Of a stretch of 64,000 bases of DNA, positions 16,685-25,867 are shown one piece after another. This DNA is from JAFMJV01 sp963814315 (GTDB lineage: Bacteria > Chloroflexota > Limnocylindria > Limnocylindrales > CSP1-4). The notes beneath the pieces were generated by a model, which saw only the letters and a list, made by a program, of their open reading frames with translations, was not told the origin of the DNA and did no database searches. Position numbers and translations under genes: made by a program. The stretch spans positions 992,001 to 1,056,000 of the forward strand of contig CAWFCG010000003.1 in the NCBI GenBank assembly GCA_963814315.1, read 5' to 3'. Each line of letters begins with the position of its first letter. The first letter of the stretch is position 1.

Positions 16685-17620
16685 TCAGTCCTCGTGGAGG
16701 TCCTCGTCTGCGTCCTCGCCGTCCCCGATGTCGTCGCCATCATCATCATCGTCGACGTCGAGATCGCCCTCACCGTCGATCTGGAAGCCCTCTTCAGCGT
16801 GCGTCTCGGGCGGCAGCACCGAGCCGATGTCGTCGAAGGACTCGGGCTCGTCGTCGAACTCGAGGTCTTCCTCCAGGTCGGAGTCCTCCCGGATCAGCGT
16901 GCCCTTGGTGTACGGCCGCAGGTCAGAGACCTTGGCCGCGGTGGGGAAGGAGACCTTGCCGTAGTTGGAGGAATCCTGGTAGGTCTCGCGGATGATGATG
17001 CGCACATCCTCGTCGCCGAGGCTGGTGACACCGGCCGCGTACTTGTTGCCGTCGGCCATGAGGCGCAGCAATCGAGCCGCCACACGCGGCTCGACGGCGC
17101 CGACGCGAACGCCATTGGAGGTCGCGACGACACGCGGTCCCGCCGGGTCCAGCTCCACGAAATCGCCGGGGTTCACCTGCGCCAGATCCATGGGGCTGGC
17201 CAGGTCCACGAGGTGGGCGAAGCCGGTCTTGCCCGTCTCCTCCACGAAGATGCCGACCGGCGCCTTGCTACCGGGCGTGGCGGGCACGGTCTTGGAGCCG
17301 GCGTCGACCATGAGCATGCGCAGCCGGCCGATGTTGCGCTCGGCGATGCGGTTGGTGGGGTCGATGGACAATGCCGACTGGTAATGCTCACGTGCCTGTC
17401 CCAGCTCACCCTGCTCCCAGTAGGCCTTGGCGATGCGGTTCTCCGCGGCGCTATCGGGGCCCATCTCGAGGACCTTCTGGTTGATCTCGGCGGCGGCGAT
17501 CCAGTCGGCCTTGCGTGCCGCATCGATCGCCTGATCGACGAGCTGGCGCTTCTGGCGACTGGCGGTGATGGCGCTCGAAACGGCGGCGGGTTCGTTCTCG
17601 GTCAGGGGGTCGAAGCTCAT
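16685..17620 (-). CDS. TPR protein with long acidic tail
   Basis: A 311-residue protein. Residues 20-105 form a TPR-like helical segment (AYWEQGELGQAREHYQSALS is a clear repeat with the usual G, A and P positions). Residues 120-215 form a compact domain with VNPGDFVELDPAG and NGVRVGAVEPRVAARLLRLM, vaguely like a HIRAN module. From 247 to 311 the chain is a disordered acidic tail with an unbroken run of aspartates. The ATG at 17620 has a GAGGAA ribosome site. Function unknown; it sits directly upstream of the methylase-like gene on the same strand, and the acidic tail could mimic nucleic acid or bind basic partners. Confidence 0.7.
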   Translation of the reverse strand: MSFDPLTENEPAAVSSAITASRQKRQLVDQAIDAARKADWIAAAEINQKVLEMGPDSAAENRIAKAYWEQGELGQAREHYQSALSIDPTNRIAERNIGRLRMLMVDAGSKTVPATPGSKAPVGIFVEETGKTGFAHLVDLASPMDLAQVNPGDFVELDPAGPRVVATSNGVRVGAVEPRVAARLLRLMADGNKYAAGVTSLGDEDVRIIIRETYQDSSNYGKVSFPTAAKVSDLRPYTKGTLIREDSDLEEDLEFDDEPESFDDIGSVLPPETHAEEGFQIDGEGDLDVDDDDDGDDIGDGEDADEDLHED

Positions 17621-17738
17621 TCGTTCCTCGGGCGTGGGATGGTGAGCCGCCGGTGAGCGGCACGTCGGTGATCCTCCGGGCATGCATGAGCACCGCCGAC
17701 TGGCGACTCCGAATCGTACCACCGCTCTCGGCGTGGCC

Positions 17739-19604
17739 TCAGAAGCGATGCGGTTTCTCTCGCAGCATACCTACGAACACGTCTCGCGGCAGGGTGTTGG
17801 CGATCAGCCGTGGACCGATCCAGGCGCGACGAGCGATGGCCGTGCCCCAGTCGAGACCCCGCCACTCGGAACGCTCGTGGGCATCGGAGTCGATGGTGAA
17901 GCGGCAACCGGCATCCATGGCGGCCCGGGCATGGTGCTCATCGAGGTCGAGGCGCGCCTGGCTGCCGTTGATCTCCAGCAGCGTGCCAGTCTCGGCCGCC
18001 AGCCGATAGAACGCCTCCCAGTCAAGATCAAGCTCGGAACGCCCGCCGATCTTGCGCCCAGATGGATGGCTGATGATGTCGACGTGCGGGCTGCGCATGG
18101 CCACCTCGTAGCGTGCCATCAATTGCTCTCGTGGCTGGCGCCGACCGACATGCAGGGAAGCCACGACGACGTCGAAGGTGGCCAACAAGGCGTCGTCGTA
18201 GTCGAGTCGTGCGTCGAGGGTGATCTCCAGCTCGGTACCGTGGAGGAGCCGGAAGCCCTCGGGATGGGCGCCAGCCGGCAACGCTCCCGCCTCCAGCTCC
18301 CGAGCGAAACGCTCGTTGAGCTCGCCGATGACACGCCGTTGCGCTTCCACTCGCAGGGGCGTGAGACCGTTGGCGATGGTCAGGCTCTGAGAGTGGTCGG
18401 TCAGCACCTGGTATTCGCGTCCGTCCGCACGGGCGGATGCGGCCATGGACTCGAGCGGCTCACGGCCATCGGACCACTGGGTGTGGCTGTGGCAGTCGCC
18501 GCGCAGATCGTCTCGGCGCACCAGCTCTGGGAGCGCGTCGGCCGCGGCGGCCTCCACCTCGCCACGGCCTTCACGCAACTGGGGCGGGATCTCCGCCAGG
18601 CCAAGGAAGGCGTACAGGGCAGCCTCGGAGGCAAACGTGGTCGGCGCCGCGGCCGCGTCGTCGAGTGGCACCAAGCCGTGCTCCGACAGCGACCAGCCGA
18701 GCTCACGTGCGCGGTGGCGCAGGGCGACGTTATGCGCGGCGGAGCCGGTGAAGTGGACGAGATAGCTGCCCACGGCGCCCGGCGGCATGGTCATCACATC
18801 CAGCTGCGGACCATCGAGGAGTCGCATGCTGGCGCGATCACGTCCACTCCTGATGGCGACGTCAAGGGGCTCGACCAAGGGCGAGGCGGCCAACGCTGTG
18901 AGCACCGCTTCGGGCGCCGCCGTCTCCACCAGCACGTCGAGGTCCCCAACGGTCTCGCGCGACCGTCGCAGCGAGCCTGCGGGTACGACCCTGGTCACGC
19001 CGGGTAGCGACTCGATGAGGAGGGTGGCGCGATCTGCCTGAGCCTGGGCCACGCCAATCAGCATGCGGCGGGGCGGTCGTTGCCGAAGCTCAGCGATGCC
19101 CTCTACGATGTGCGCTTCGGTACGCGCGCTGATGCCCCGGATCTGGCGCAGCCGGCCGGCGCGAGCGGCGGCTTCGAACTCTGGCAGTGTGGCGATCCCC
19201 AGGGTGCGCCACACCTCCCCTGCCGTCCTGGGGCCGACGCCCGGGACGGCCAGGAGCTCCAGCAGCGTGGGCGGCACTTCGGCCCGCAGGGACTCGTGAT
19301 ACCGCGACTGTCCGCTCGCGACCAACTCGGCGATGCGCTCGGAGATGCTGCTGCCAACGCCACGCAGCGTCGGCGACTCGCCGGTGCGGTACGCCGACGC
19401 CACGTCCACCCCGCTGCGTGCCACCGCGTCGGACGCGCGGCGATAGGCACCGACCTTGAACGCTGACTCGCCCTTGATCTCAAGCAGGTCCGCCACCTCG
19501 GCCAGCACGGCGGCGATCCGTGAGTTGGTGAGCGGAACCGGGGGCTCAAGCGGCGTTCGCGGCTCCAGCGGTTCCAGTGGCTCCCCAACCTCGCGTGGTG
19601 GCAC
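17739..19604 (-). CDS. polX: PolX-type DNA polymerase / PHP phosphoesterase
   Basis: A 621-residue family X polymerase for gap-filling repair. In order: helix-hairpin-helix modules (LTNSRIAAVLAEVADLLEI; LLAVPGVGPRTAGEVWRTLG), the nucleotidyl-transfer motif GSLRRSRETVGDLDVLV with the two metal aspartates, a further LDVMTMPP strand with the third, and a C-terminal PHP domain with DCHSHTQWSDG, HGTELEI, SLHVGRRQ, SHPSGR and DSDAH, the metal-binding set of an active 3'-5' exonuclease. The GTG start at 19604 lies 6 bases from the stop of the GGDEF gene. The first 25 residues are Glu/Pro repeats. Confidence 0.92.
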   Translation of the reverse strand: MPPREVGEPLEPLEPRTPLEPPVPLTNSRIAAVLAEVADLLEIKGESAFKVGAYRRASDAVARSGVDVASAYRTGESPTLRGVGSSISERIAELVASGQSRYHESLRAEVPPTLLELLAVPGVGPRTAGEVWRTLGIATLPEFEAAARAGRLRQIRGISARTEAHIVEGIAELRQRPPRRMLIGVAQAQADRATLLIESLPGVTRVVPAGSLRRSRETVGDLDVLVETAAPEAVLTALAASPLVEPLDVAIRSGRDRASMRLLDGPQLDVMTMPPGAVGSYLVHFTGSAAHNVALRHRARELGWSLSEHGLVPLDDAAAAPTTFASEAALYAFLGLAEIPPQLREGRGEVEAAAADALPELVRRDDLRGDCHSHTQWSDGREPLESMAASARADGREYQVLTDHSQSLTIANGLTPLRVEAQRRVIGELNERFARELEAGALPAGAHPEGFRLLHGTELEITLDARLDYDDALLATFDVVVASLHVGRRQPREQLMARYEVAMRSPHVDIISHPSGRKIGGRSELDLDWEAFYRLAAETGTLLEINGSQARLDLDEHHARAAMDAGCRFTIDSDAHERSEWRGLDWGTAIARRAWIGPRLIANTLPRDVFVGMLREKPHRF

Positions 19605-19610
19605 GTCGCT

Positions 19611-20885
19611 TCAGGCGGCGACGACGCGATCGCGACCGAGCCGCTTGGCGCGATAGAGGGCCTGGTCGGCGCGCTCCACCAAGCCGGGGATGGCGACCTG
19701 GTCAGGGCCGGCCACGGCCACACCGACCGACACCGTCACCGGCTCGTCGATCCCGAGGCTGGCTGGGTGCAGCCGAACGACCTCGCGGCGGATGCGTTCG
19801 CCCACCTCGATGGCCTGCTCGGCCGAGGCGCGCCTCAACAGCACGGCGAACTCCTCACCACCGTATCGGGATGGCGTGTCCTCGGCACGCACGCCCTGGG
19901 TGATGGCACCGGCGACCGCACGCAGGACGCGATCCCCGGTGGCATGTCCGAAGCGATCGTTGAGGATCTTGAAGTGGTCGATGTCGATCATCAGGATGCC
20001 TAGGCTGTCGTTGGATCGCCGGCGCGGGCGCTCGATGCTCAGCACCTCGTCGAAATAGCGCCGATTGGGCAACCCCGTGAGAACGTCGATCTTGGCGCCG
20101 CGCTCGGCAGCCTCGAGCGCATAGGCCCGCTGGAACGCCGTGGCCACCTCATTGGCTGCCCAGCTGAGCAGGCGGCGATCCCCCTCGCTCCAGGCCTCGC
20201 GGCCGCGGCGCGCCAGAAGCAACGCGCCAAGGAAGCTCCGCCCCGCGACCAGGGGCGTGGCGAGCGTGTGTGCCAGCCCATACGCCGAACGCACGCGACG
20301 TGCGATCTCCTCGGCTGCTGCCGCGGCCGCATCGGAGGACTCACCGGCGCTTTCGCCGACGCCCTCGTCGGCGCCATCGATGCCGAGGGCGCCCGGCGCG
20401 TCGATCTCAGGCCGGAGCGTCGTCCGCGAAGGCGGCGCATCCGCCTGTGCCGCCACCAGCGTGACCTCAACGTTCATGTCCGGCTGACTCACCCGCGCCA
20501 CTACCACATGGTCGGCATCAGTGGCCGAGCGCAGATCGTTGATGACCGCGTCGACGACCAATTCGGCTGACAACGAGCGAGACAGCCCGGTGACGATGCG
20601 GCGGATGCTGGCCTCGCGCTCCAGCCGGTGTCTCGTCAGCGCCTCCACCGTCGTGTACAGCACATAGAGCGCCAGGACCAGCGTCACCGAGGTCGCCGCA
20701 AGCACCAGGTCAGCGATGCCGAGGTCGCCGTCCCACAGCAACCAGATGACCACCAGCGCCAGGACTGCGAGGCTGCCCAGCAGCACGCGCCGCGCTCGCT
20801 CCAAGCGCCGGTTCAGGTGGGCATCGACGACCGATCCGGGCGAGATCTCAAGATCGATCGACACCGCTGGCGAGGCGGGGCTCAT
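19611..20885 (-). CDS. membrane diguanylate cyclase (GAF-GGDEF)
   Basis: A 424-residue protein that makes cyclic di-GMP. Two membrane helices (about 33-51 and 57-76) are followed by a GAF-like sensor domain (about 90-250) and a GGDEF domain with the DVLTGLPNRRYFDE entry motif, DIDHFKILNDRFGHATGD, and the active site SRYGGEEFAVLL. The inhibitory site RAED lies five residues before GGEEF, so product inhibition is likely retained. No EAL domain or PilZ protein is visible in this window. Confidence 0.9.
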   Translation of the reverse strand: MSPASPAVSIDLEISPGSVVDAHLNRRLERARRVLLGSLAVLALVVIWLLWDGDLGIADLVLAATSVTLVLALYVLYTTVEALTRHRLEREASIRRIVTGLSRSLSAELVVDAVINDLRSATDADHVVVARVSQPDMNVEVTLVAAQADAPPSRTTLRPEIDAPGALGIDGADEGVGESAGESSDAAAAAAEEIARRVRSAYGLAHTLATPLVAGRSFLGALLLARRGREAWSEGDRRLLSWAANEVATAFQRAYALEAAERGAKIDVLTGLPNRRYFDEVLSIERPRRRSNDSLGILMIDIDHFKILNDRFGHATGDRVLRAVAGAITQGVRAEDTPSRYGGEEFAVLLRRASAEQAIEVGERIRREVVRLHPASLGIDEPVTVSVGVAVAGPDQVAIPGLVERADQALYRAKRLGRDRVVAA

Positions 20886-21032
20886 CGGCGGGGGTGTTCA
20901 CCACCCGAGGATGGCACAGGCCCTCGTCGCGTGTGACCTCGGGGCGGGCCCGCGGTCATCTGGCTCCGCTAGTTCCTCCGTGGGCTACGCGAATCCCTCC
21001 GTGGGTAGTGACTGCCTCCCGGCCGGCAGTGC
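20886..21032. other. short intergenic gap with CCTCCGTGGG repeat
   Basis: The gap between the LCP gene and the GGDEF gene holds two copies of CCTCCGTGGG about 25 bases apart (near 20975 and 20997). No convincing promoter, terminator or RNA gene is seen. Confidence 0.3.
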
Positions 21033-22163
21033 CTATCCCCCCTCTGGTCGAGCCTTGACCTTGTAGAAGTGACTCTCCACCCAGCGGCGGATGTTGGCCA
21101 GGTTGGGCTTGATGCTGCCGTCCGCCGCCGTGCCGGCCCATGTCGAGGGTGCCAGCACCTTCATGTTCGTCTTGGGTAGCTTCAATCCATCCAGCATCGC
21201 GAAGAGCTGGGCCGCGGCCTCGGTGGTCTTGGGGATGTTGGTGTCGATCTTGTCGCGCACCTTGAGCAGAGTGCCCAGGAGGCGGATGCCAGCGCCATCG
21301 TCCTCGAGCACGCCCTTCACACCGGCGTGCACGATGTCCTGCTGCCGCTCGGCTCGGCGCCAGTCGCTGTTGTAGCCGCTGCCCACGGTGCCATGGCGCG
21401 AGCGGGCGTAGACGAGCGCGCTATGGCAGCGCTTGGGCTTGGGCTTGCAGGGTGGATTGCCCTTGAGCTTGTAGTCATCCTTGGCCGGGAACCAGATGCC
21501 ATGCGAATCGTTGTGGTGGTAGGACGAATCGATGACCTCTTCGCTGACGTCCAACTGAACCCCGCCGAGGGAGTTGATAACGCTAGCGAAGGTCGCGAAG
21601 CGTGTCATGGCCCAGTAGTCGATCTCCGTGCCCAGGAACGCGCCGATGTCCTTGCTGAAGCGTTTGAGCGCCTTGCGGTCGACCGCGGCGTGGTCCAGCG
21701 ATGCGTCCCGGTACTTGATGTAGTAGATGGAGTTCACCCGCATGCCACCGCTGTTGCCGCCGCCCGCGAAAGGGATGCCTGACATGTCACGCGGGATGCT
21801 GACCACGGCTGCCTTGCCGGTCTGCGGGTCGACGGTCGCCACCATCAGCACGTCCAGTCTCTCGCCGCCCGAGTCGGCGCGCCAGTCCGAACCCATCAAC
21901 AGCAAGGTCAACCGACCGTCCTTGCCCAGCTTCAGGGGCAGTCCCGATGTGGCTCGCGTGGTCCGCTTTTGGCCTTTGCCGTAGCGGCTGTCGGTCGCGA
22001 GCTGGCCCATCGAATCGATAGCGACGCGTAGTCCGTCTTCAGCCTGGGCCGCACCGGGTGTCACGGCACTGACGGTCGTGACCGTCGATGACGTGGCCAG
22101 CAGTAGGAGTGTCAGCAGGACTGCGCAGCTGCGCGGCAAATAGCGGTGTCTCACGCCTGACAA
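21033..22163 (-). CDS. LytR-CpsA-Psr (LCP) family protein
   Basis: A 376-residue protein with an N-terminal membrane anchor or signal (about 11-40) and an external LCP domain. ERLDVLMVATVDPQTGKAAVVSIPRDM carries the conserved Arg/Asp and IPRD motif that bind polyprenyl pyrophosphate. LCP enzymes attach glycopolymers to the cell wall or surface, which fits the glycan genes near 52-61 kb. The start is taken as TTG at 22163 with GGAG just upstream; GTG at 22154 is an alternative. It follows fabG by 15 bases and may be the last gene of that long transcript. Confidence 0.82.
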   Translation of the reverse strand: MSGVRHRYLPRSCAVLLTLLLLATSSTVTTVSAVTPGAAQAEDGLRVAIDSMGQLATDSRYGKGQKRTTRATSGLPLKLGKDGRLTLLLMGSDWRADSGGERLDVLMVATVDPQTGKAAVVSIPRDMSGIPFAGGGNSGGMRVNSIYYIKYRDASLDHAAVDRKALKRFSKDIGAFLGTEIDYWAMTRFATFASVINSLGGVQLDVSEEVIDSSYHHNDSHGIWFPAKDDYKLKGNPPCKPKPKRCHSALVYARSRHGTVGSGYNSDWRRAERQQDIVHAGVKGVLEDDGAGIRLLGTLLKVRDKIDTNIPKTTEAAAQLFAMLDGLKLPKTNMKVLAPSTWAGTAADGSIKPNLANIRRWVESHFYKVKARPEGG

Positions 22164-22178
22164 GGTACTCCGTCTCCG

Positions 22179-22928
22179 CTACATCATCACCAGGCCGCCA
22201 TCGACGGCCAGCACCTGACCGGTGATGTAGGCAGCCTCGTCCGAAGCGAGGAAGGCGACCGCGTTGGCGATCTCCTCAGGCGTACCGAAACGAGCCAGCG
22301 GCGTCTGCGCCTTGATGGCGTCCAGCAGCTTGGGGTCAAGATCTTGCGTGAGCTCGGTAAGGACGAACCCGGGCGCCACCGCGTTGCAGGTGATGCCGCG
22401 GCTGGCCAGCTCCCGCGCAGTGGCCTTGGTGAGCCCGATGAGTCCGGCCTTGGCCGAGGAATAGTTGGCCTGGCCCATCTGGCCAGCCTGTCCGGACACG
22501 CTGGTGATGTTGACGATGCGTCCGCTACGCGCTTTCAACATCGGACGCGTGGCCGCCTTGATGGTCCAGAACGTGCCCGAAAGGTTGGTGTCGATGACAT
22601 CGTTCCAGTCCTCGGGCTTCATGCGCATGATGAGGTCGTCGCGCGTGATACCGGCATTGTTGACGAGGATGTCGATCCGCTCCAACCGGGCCAGCGCCGC
22701 ATCGATGAGCCCGCTGGCTGCCTCCATCAGAGCCACATCAGCCTGCACCGCGAAGGCCGTCCGGCCCATCGCAGTCATCTCGGTGACGGCCGCGTCGGCG
22801 GCAGCGGCATTGCCTTTGTAGCTGATGCAGACATCGGCACCTTGGGCCGCGAGGCGCAGGGCGATGGCGCGGCCGATACCGCGCGAGCCGCCGGTGACGA
22901 CAGCGGTCTTGCCAGAGAGATCGATCAT
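22179..22928 (-). CDS. fabG: 3-oxoacyl-[ACP] reductase FabG
   Basis: NADPH-dependent short-chain dehydrogenase of fatty-acid elongation. It has TGGSRGIGRAIA (cofactor loop), NNAGITRDDL, the catalytic Ser in VNITSVSG and the YxxxK in NYSSAKAG, and ends in GQVLAVDGGLVM. Length 249 is exact for the family. The start overlaps the stop of fabH (ATGA). It is the final enzyme gene of the run that begins at the sigma factor gene. Confidence 0.94.
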   Translation of the reverse strand: MIDLSGKTAVVTGGSRGIGRAIALRLAAQGADVCISYKGNAAAADAAVTEMTAMGRTAFAVQADVALMEAASGLIDAALARLERIDILVNNAGITRDDLIMRMKPEDWNDVIDTNLSGTFWTIKAATRPMLKARSGRIVNITSVSGQAGQMGQANYSSAKAGLIGLTKATARELASRGITCNAVAPGFVLTELTQDLDPKLLDAIKAQTPLARFGTPEEIANAVAFLASDEAAYITGQVLAVDGGLVMM

Positions 22929-24124
22929 GGCTGCTCCTTCGAATGTGCATGCTCGGGCTCACCGGGAACCACGTCGTCGAGCGGGACTGGTGGACCCCCC
23001 GGGTCGTTGAGCACGGCCGCCAGACGAGGCGGGATGGGGTCGACCGAATCCCAGTCCAGTGGCGCACGCACGCTGGCGACCGGCGCGACGCCCTCACTGC
23101 GGATCGAGTCGGCGGGATCAGCAGTCCAACCGAGGGCGATGGCACCGGAGGTGAAACCGGCTCCGAAGGCGACGAGGACCAGCTTGTCGCCGGGTTTGAC
23201 GCGTCCCTCGCGCACGGCTTCGTCGAGTGCGATGCCGACCGAGGCGGCAGAGGTGTTGCCGTACTTGTCGATGTTCACGAACATCCGCTCCATGGGCAGC
23301 TTCAAGCCCCTCGCCACCGCCTCGATGATGCGCACGTTGGCTTGGTGGGGGATGAAGAGGTCGACATCGTCAGGCGTCCAGCCGGCCTTCTCGATTGCCG
23401 CGAGCGCGGAGGCGGCCAGCGTGCGCGTGGCGTAGCGATAGGTCTCACGGCCCTCCATTCGGATGAAATGCTCACCTCGCCGCGCCGTCTCCATGCTGGC
23501 TGGGCTGCGGGACCCGCCCGAGGGCAGCCAGATCATGTAGGCGCCGTCGGGGTCGGTGGTCATCTCCAGGCCGGCCATGCCGCCGCCTTCCTCGTCGGAG
23601 GCGGACAACACCACGGCCCCGGCACCATCACCGAAGAGGATGCAGGTGCCGCGATCCTCGAAGTCGAGGAAGCGTGTCAGCAATTCCGCGCCGACGACCA
23701 GCACATGGCGGGCCAGGCCACTGCGGACGTAGGCGTCGGCGGTGGCGTAGCCGAAGACGAAGCCGGAACAGGCGGCCCCGATGTCGAAGGCGGCCGCCGT
23801 GGTGTTGCCGATGGCCTCCTTCACCAGTGCCGCGGTAGAGGGCATGGGGTGGTCGGGGGTCAGGGTGGCCACCACGATGACATCGATATCGTCGGGGGCC
23901 AGGCCGGCCGTGGCGATGGCGCGCTTGCCGGCGATAGCGGCGAGCGTGGCGGTGGTCTCATGTGGCGCTGCGACCCGTCGTTCGCTGATGCCGGTGCGCG
24001 TCCGGATCCACTCGTCAGAGGTGTCCACGATACGCTCGAGATCAGCGTTGGTCAGGACGCGCTCGGGGACATAGGAGCCCCAGCCGGTGACACGAACGCT
24101 GCGTGGTGCACCCGACTGGTTCAT
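22925..24124 (-). CDS. fabH: 3-oxoacyl-[ACP] synthase III FabH
   Basis: Condenses acetyl-CoA with malonyl-ACP to start fatty-acid synthesis. The catalytic triad is visible: Cys in FDIGAACSGFVFG (about residue 119), His in FIPHQANVRI and Asn in DKYGNTSAAS. At 399 residues it is longer than usual FabH (about 320-330) because of a roughly 60-residue Pro/Asp-rich C-terminal tail after GAIALGW. The ATG at 24124 fits the conserved start; translation from an upstream ATG at 24154 is possible. Confidence 0.93.
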   Translation of the reverse strand: MNQSGAPRSVRVTGWGSYVPERVLTNADLERIVDTSDEWIRTRTGISERRVAAPHETTATLAAIAGKRAIATAGLAPDDIDVIVVATLTPDHPMPSTAALVKEAIGNTTAAAFDIGAACSGFVFGYATADAYVRSGLARHVLVVGAELLTRFLDFEDRGTCILFGDGAGAVVLSASDEEGGGMAGLEMTTDPDGAYMIWLPSGGSRSPASMETARRGEHFIRMEGRETYRYATRTLAASALAAIEKAGWTPDDVDLFIPHQANVRIIEAVARGLKLPMERMFVNIDKYGNTSAASVGIALDEAVREGRVKPGDKLVLVAFGAGFTSGAIALGWTADPADSIRSEGVAPVASVRAPLDWDSVDPIPPRLAAVLNDPGGPPVPLDDVVPGEPEHAHSKEQP

Positions 24125-24134
24125 GCCTGAGCCC

Positions 24135-24605
24135 TCACGCTGGGTCGACCTCAAGGAGCGTTTGATGGGCCTTCACGAGGTCGCCATCCCCAGCCACCAC
24201 GTGCCGGATAGTGCCGGTCACGTCACACTTGATCTCGTTGAACAGCTTCATGGCCTCGATGAGGCCGATGACCTGACCGCTATTGACCTGCCCCCCCTCG
24301 CGGACGTACGGCTCGGCACCCGGCGACGGTGAGCGGTAGAACACGCCAGTCAACGGCGCCGTGATGGCGTGGGCGCCGCGATCGAGTGTGGACTCCTCTG
24401 GCAGCAGTGATGGTTCAGGCACGACCTCGAGCAACACTGGCTGGAGCGCGCCACCCAGCCGCGTTGCGATCGCCGCCGGCGTCCGCAGGGTCAGCGCGAT
24501 GCCACCACTCTCGATCTCGATCTCCGAGAGCGCCGAGCGTTCCAGCAGTCGCTCCAGGCGGTCGACCAAGCCGACCAGGTCCTGCACCTCTTGGCGCGTC
24601 GCCAT
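24135..24605 (-). CDS. accB: biotin carboxyl carrier protein AccB
   Basis: A 156-residue carrier subunit of acetyl-CoA carboxylase. It has an N-terminal helical segment, a Pro-rich linker, and a biotinyl domain with the modification site GLIEAMKLFNEI, whose lysine receives biotin from BirA. The ATG at 24605 overlaps the fabF stop (TGATG), so the two are translationally coupled. A second, lysine-less biotin-like domain is encoded upstream in the same operon. Confidence 0.93.
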   Translation of the reverse strand: MATRQEVQDLVGLVDRLERLLERSALSEIEIESGGIALTLRTPAAIATRLGGALQPVLLEVVPEPSLLPEESTLDRGAHAITAPLTGVFYRSPSPGAEPYVREGGQVNSGQVIGLIEAMKLFNEIKCDVTGTIRHVVAGDGDLVKAHQTLLEVDPA

Positions 24606-25867
24606 CAGGCGCTCCAACGGCGCAGCACGATGGCTGCATTCTGTCCGCCGAAGCCGAAGGCGTTCACGAGGGCGACACCCAGAACGCGCTGGCGCGCCTG
24701 CAGAGGCGTCAGATCCAGGGCGCCGGCACGCTCATCGGGGTGGTGCAGGTTCAAGGTCGGTGGTACCACGCCCTCCACGAGTGCCATCACCGTCGTCACC
24801 GCAGCCAGGGCGCCGGCCGCGCCCAGCGTATGCCCGATCGACGACTTGGTGGCGGTGACGCTGACATTGGCGGCGTTCTCCCCGACCAGCGTATTGATGC
24901 CCATGAGCTCGGTGGGGTCGCCCTCTCCGGTGCTGGTAGCGTGAGCGCTGACCAGGTCGATCTCGGCAGCCTCCAGGCCCGCTTTGGCCAGGGCACGGCG
25001 CGCGGCGCGCACGGCGCCAGCACCGCCCGGGGCGGGCGTGGTGATGTGGTAAGCATCCGCGGTGGCACCGTAGCCACACACCTCGGCATAGATGCGCGCG
25101 CCACGACGCTGCGCGTGCCTCAGCTCTTCGAGGACCAGGGCGCCGGCGCCCTCAGCCACCACGAATCCATCGCGGTCGACGTCGAACGGCCGGCTGGCCG
25201 CCGCTGGTTCGTCATTGCGCGTCGAGAGCGCCTTCATACGGCCGAAACCAGCCACGGTCGCATCCACGACCGGCGCCTCGCAACCACCCCCGACCATGAC
25301 GTCGGCATCGCCGCGGCGGATGATCTCGGAGGCCTCGCCGATGGCATGGCCAGAGGATGCGCAAGCGCTAGTGGTCGAGTAGTTGGGTCCCATGGCGCCG
25401 AAGGTGATGCCCGCCACACCGGCAGGCATGTTGGAGATGGCCATGGGGATGAAGAAAGGGCTGACGCGATTGGGTCCCTCCAGGCGCACGGTCGTCATCT
25501 GGTCGACGAGGGTGTTGGTGCCACCGAGGCCAGAGCCCATCAGGATCCCGGTCTGCTCGGCCAACTCGCCTTCCAGTCGCTCGGGCAGCCCGGCGTCAAC
25601 GAGCGCTTCGCGGGTGCACACGAGGGCCATCTGGGTGGCTCGGTCCGTCCGCCGAACCTCCTTGCGGTCGAGCACGATGGATGGATCGAAGTCGAGCACC
25701 TCACCGGCGATCCGGCTGCTCATCATGGAGGCATCGAAGAGCGTGATGGGGCCGATGCCGGAGTCGCCCGCCACGAGGCGCCGCCAGTAAGTCGGCACGT
25801 CGACTCCCAGCGGTGTGACCGCGCCCAGGCCGGTCACCACCACCCGACGTCCCCCGTCGACGCTCAT
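24605..25867 (-). CDS. fabF: 3-oxoacyl-[ACP] synthase II FabF
   Basis: Elongating condensing enzyme, 420 residues. The Cys-His-His triad is seen in STTSACASSGHAIGEA, AHATSTGEGDPTE and SSIGHTLGAAG, with VNAFGFGGQNA at the C-terminus. The start overlaps the metallophosphoesterase stop (ATGA) and the stop overlaps accB. Confidence 0.95.
   Translation of the reverse strand: MSVDGGRRVVVTGLGAVTPLGVDVPTYWRRLVAGDSGIGPITLFDASMMSSRIAGEVLDFDPSIVLDRKEVRRTDRATQMALVCTREALVDAGLPERLEGELAEQTGILMGSGLGGTNTLVDQMTTVRLEGPNRVSPFFIPMAISNMPAGVAGITFGAMGPNYSTTSACASSGHAIGEASEIIRRGDADVMVGGGCEAPVVDATVAGFGRMKALSTRNDEPAAASRPFDVDRDGFVVAEGAGALVLEELRHAQRRGARIYAEVCGYGATADAYHITTPAPGGAGAVRAARRALAKAGLEAAEIDLVSAHATSTGEGDPTELMGINTLVGENAANVSVTATKSSIGHTLGAAGALAAVTTVMALVEGVVPPTLNLHHPDERAGALDLTPLQARQRVLGVALVNAFGFGGQNAAIVLRRWSA

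Noticed and set aside
16373..19007. Two long plus-strand open frames (16373-17656 and 17682-19007)
   Set aside because: They are antisense to the TPR and PolX genes; composition is rich in Gly, His, Arg and Val with no recognisable motif, as expected from high-G+C antisense frames.
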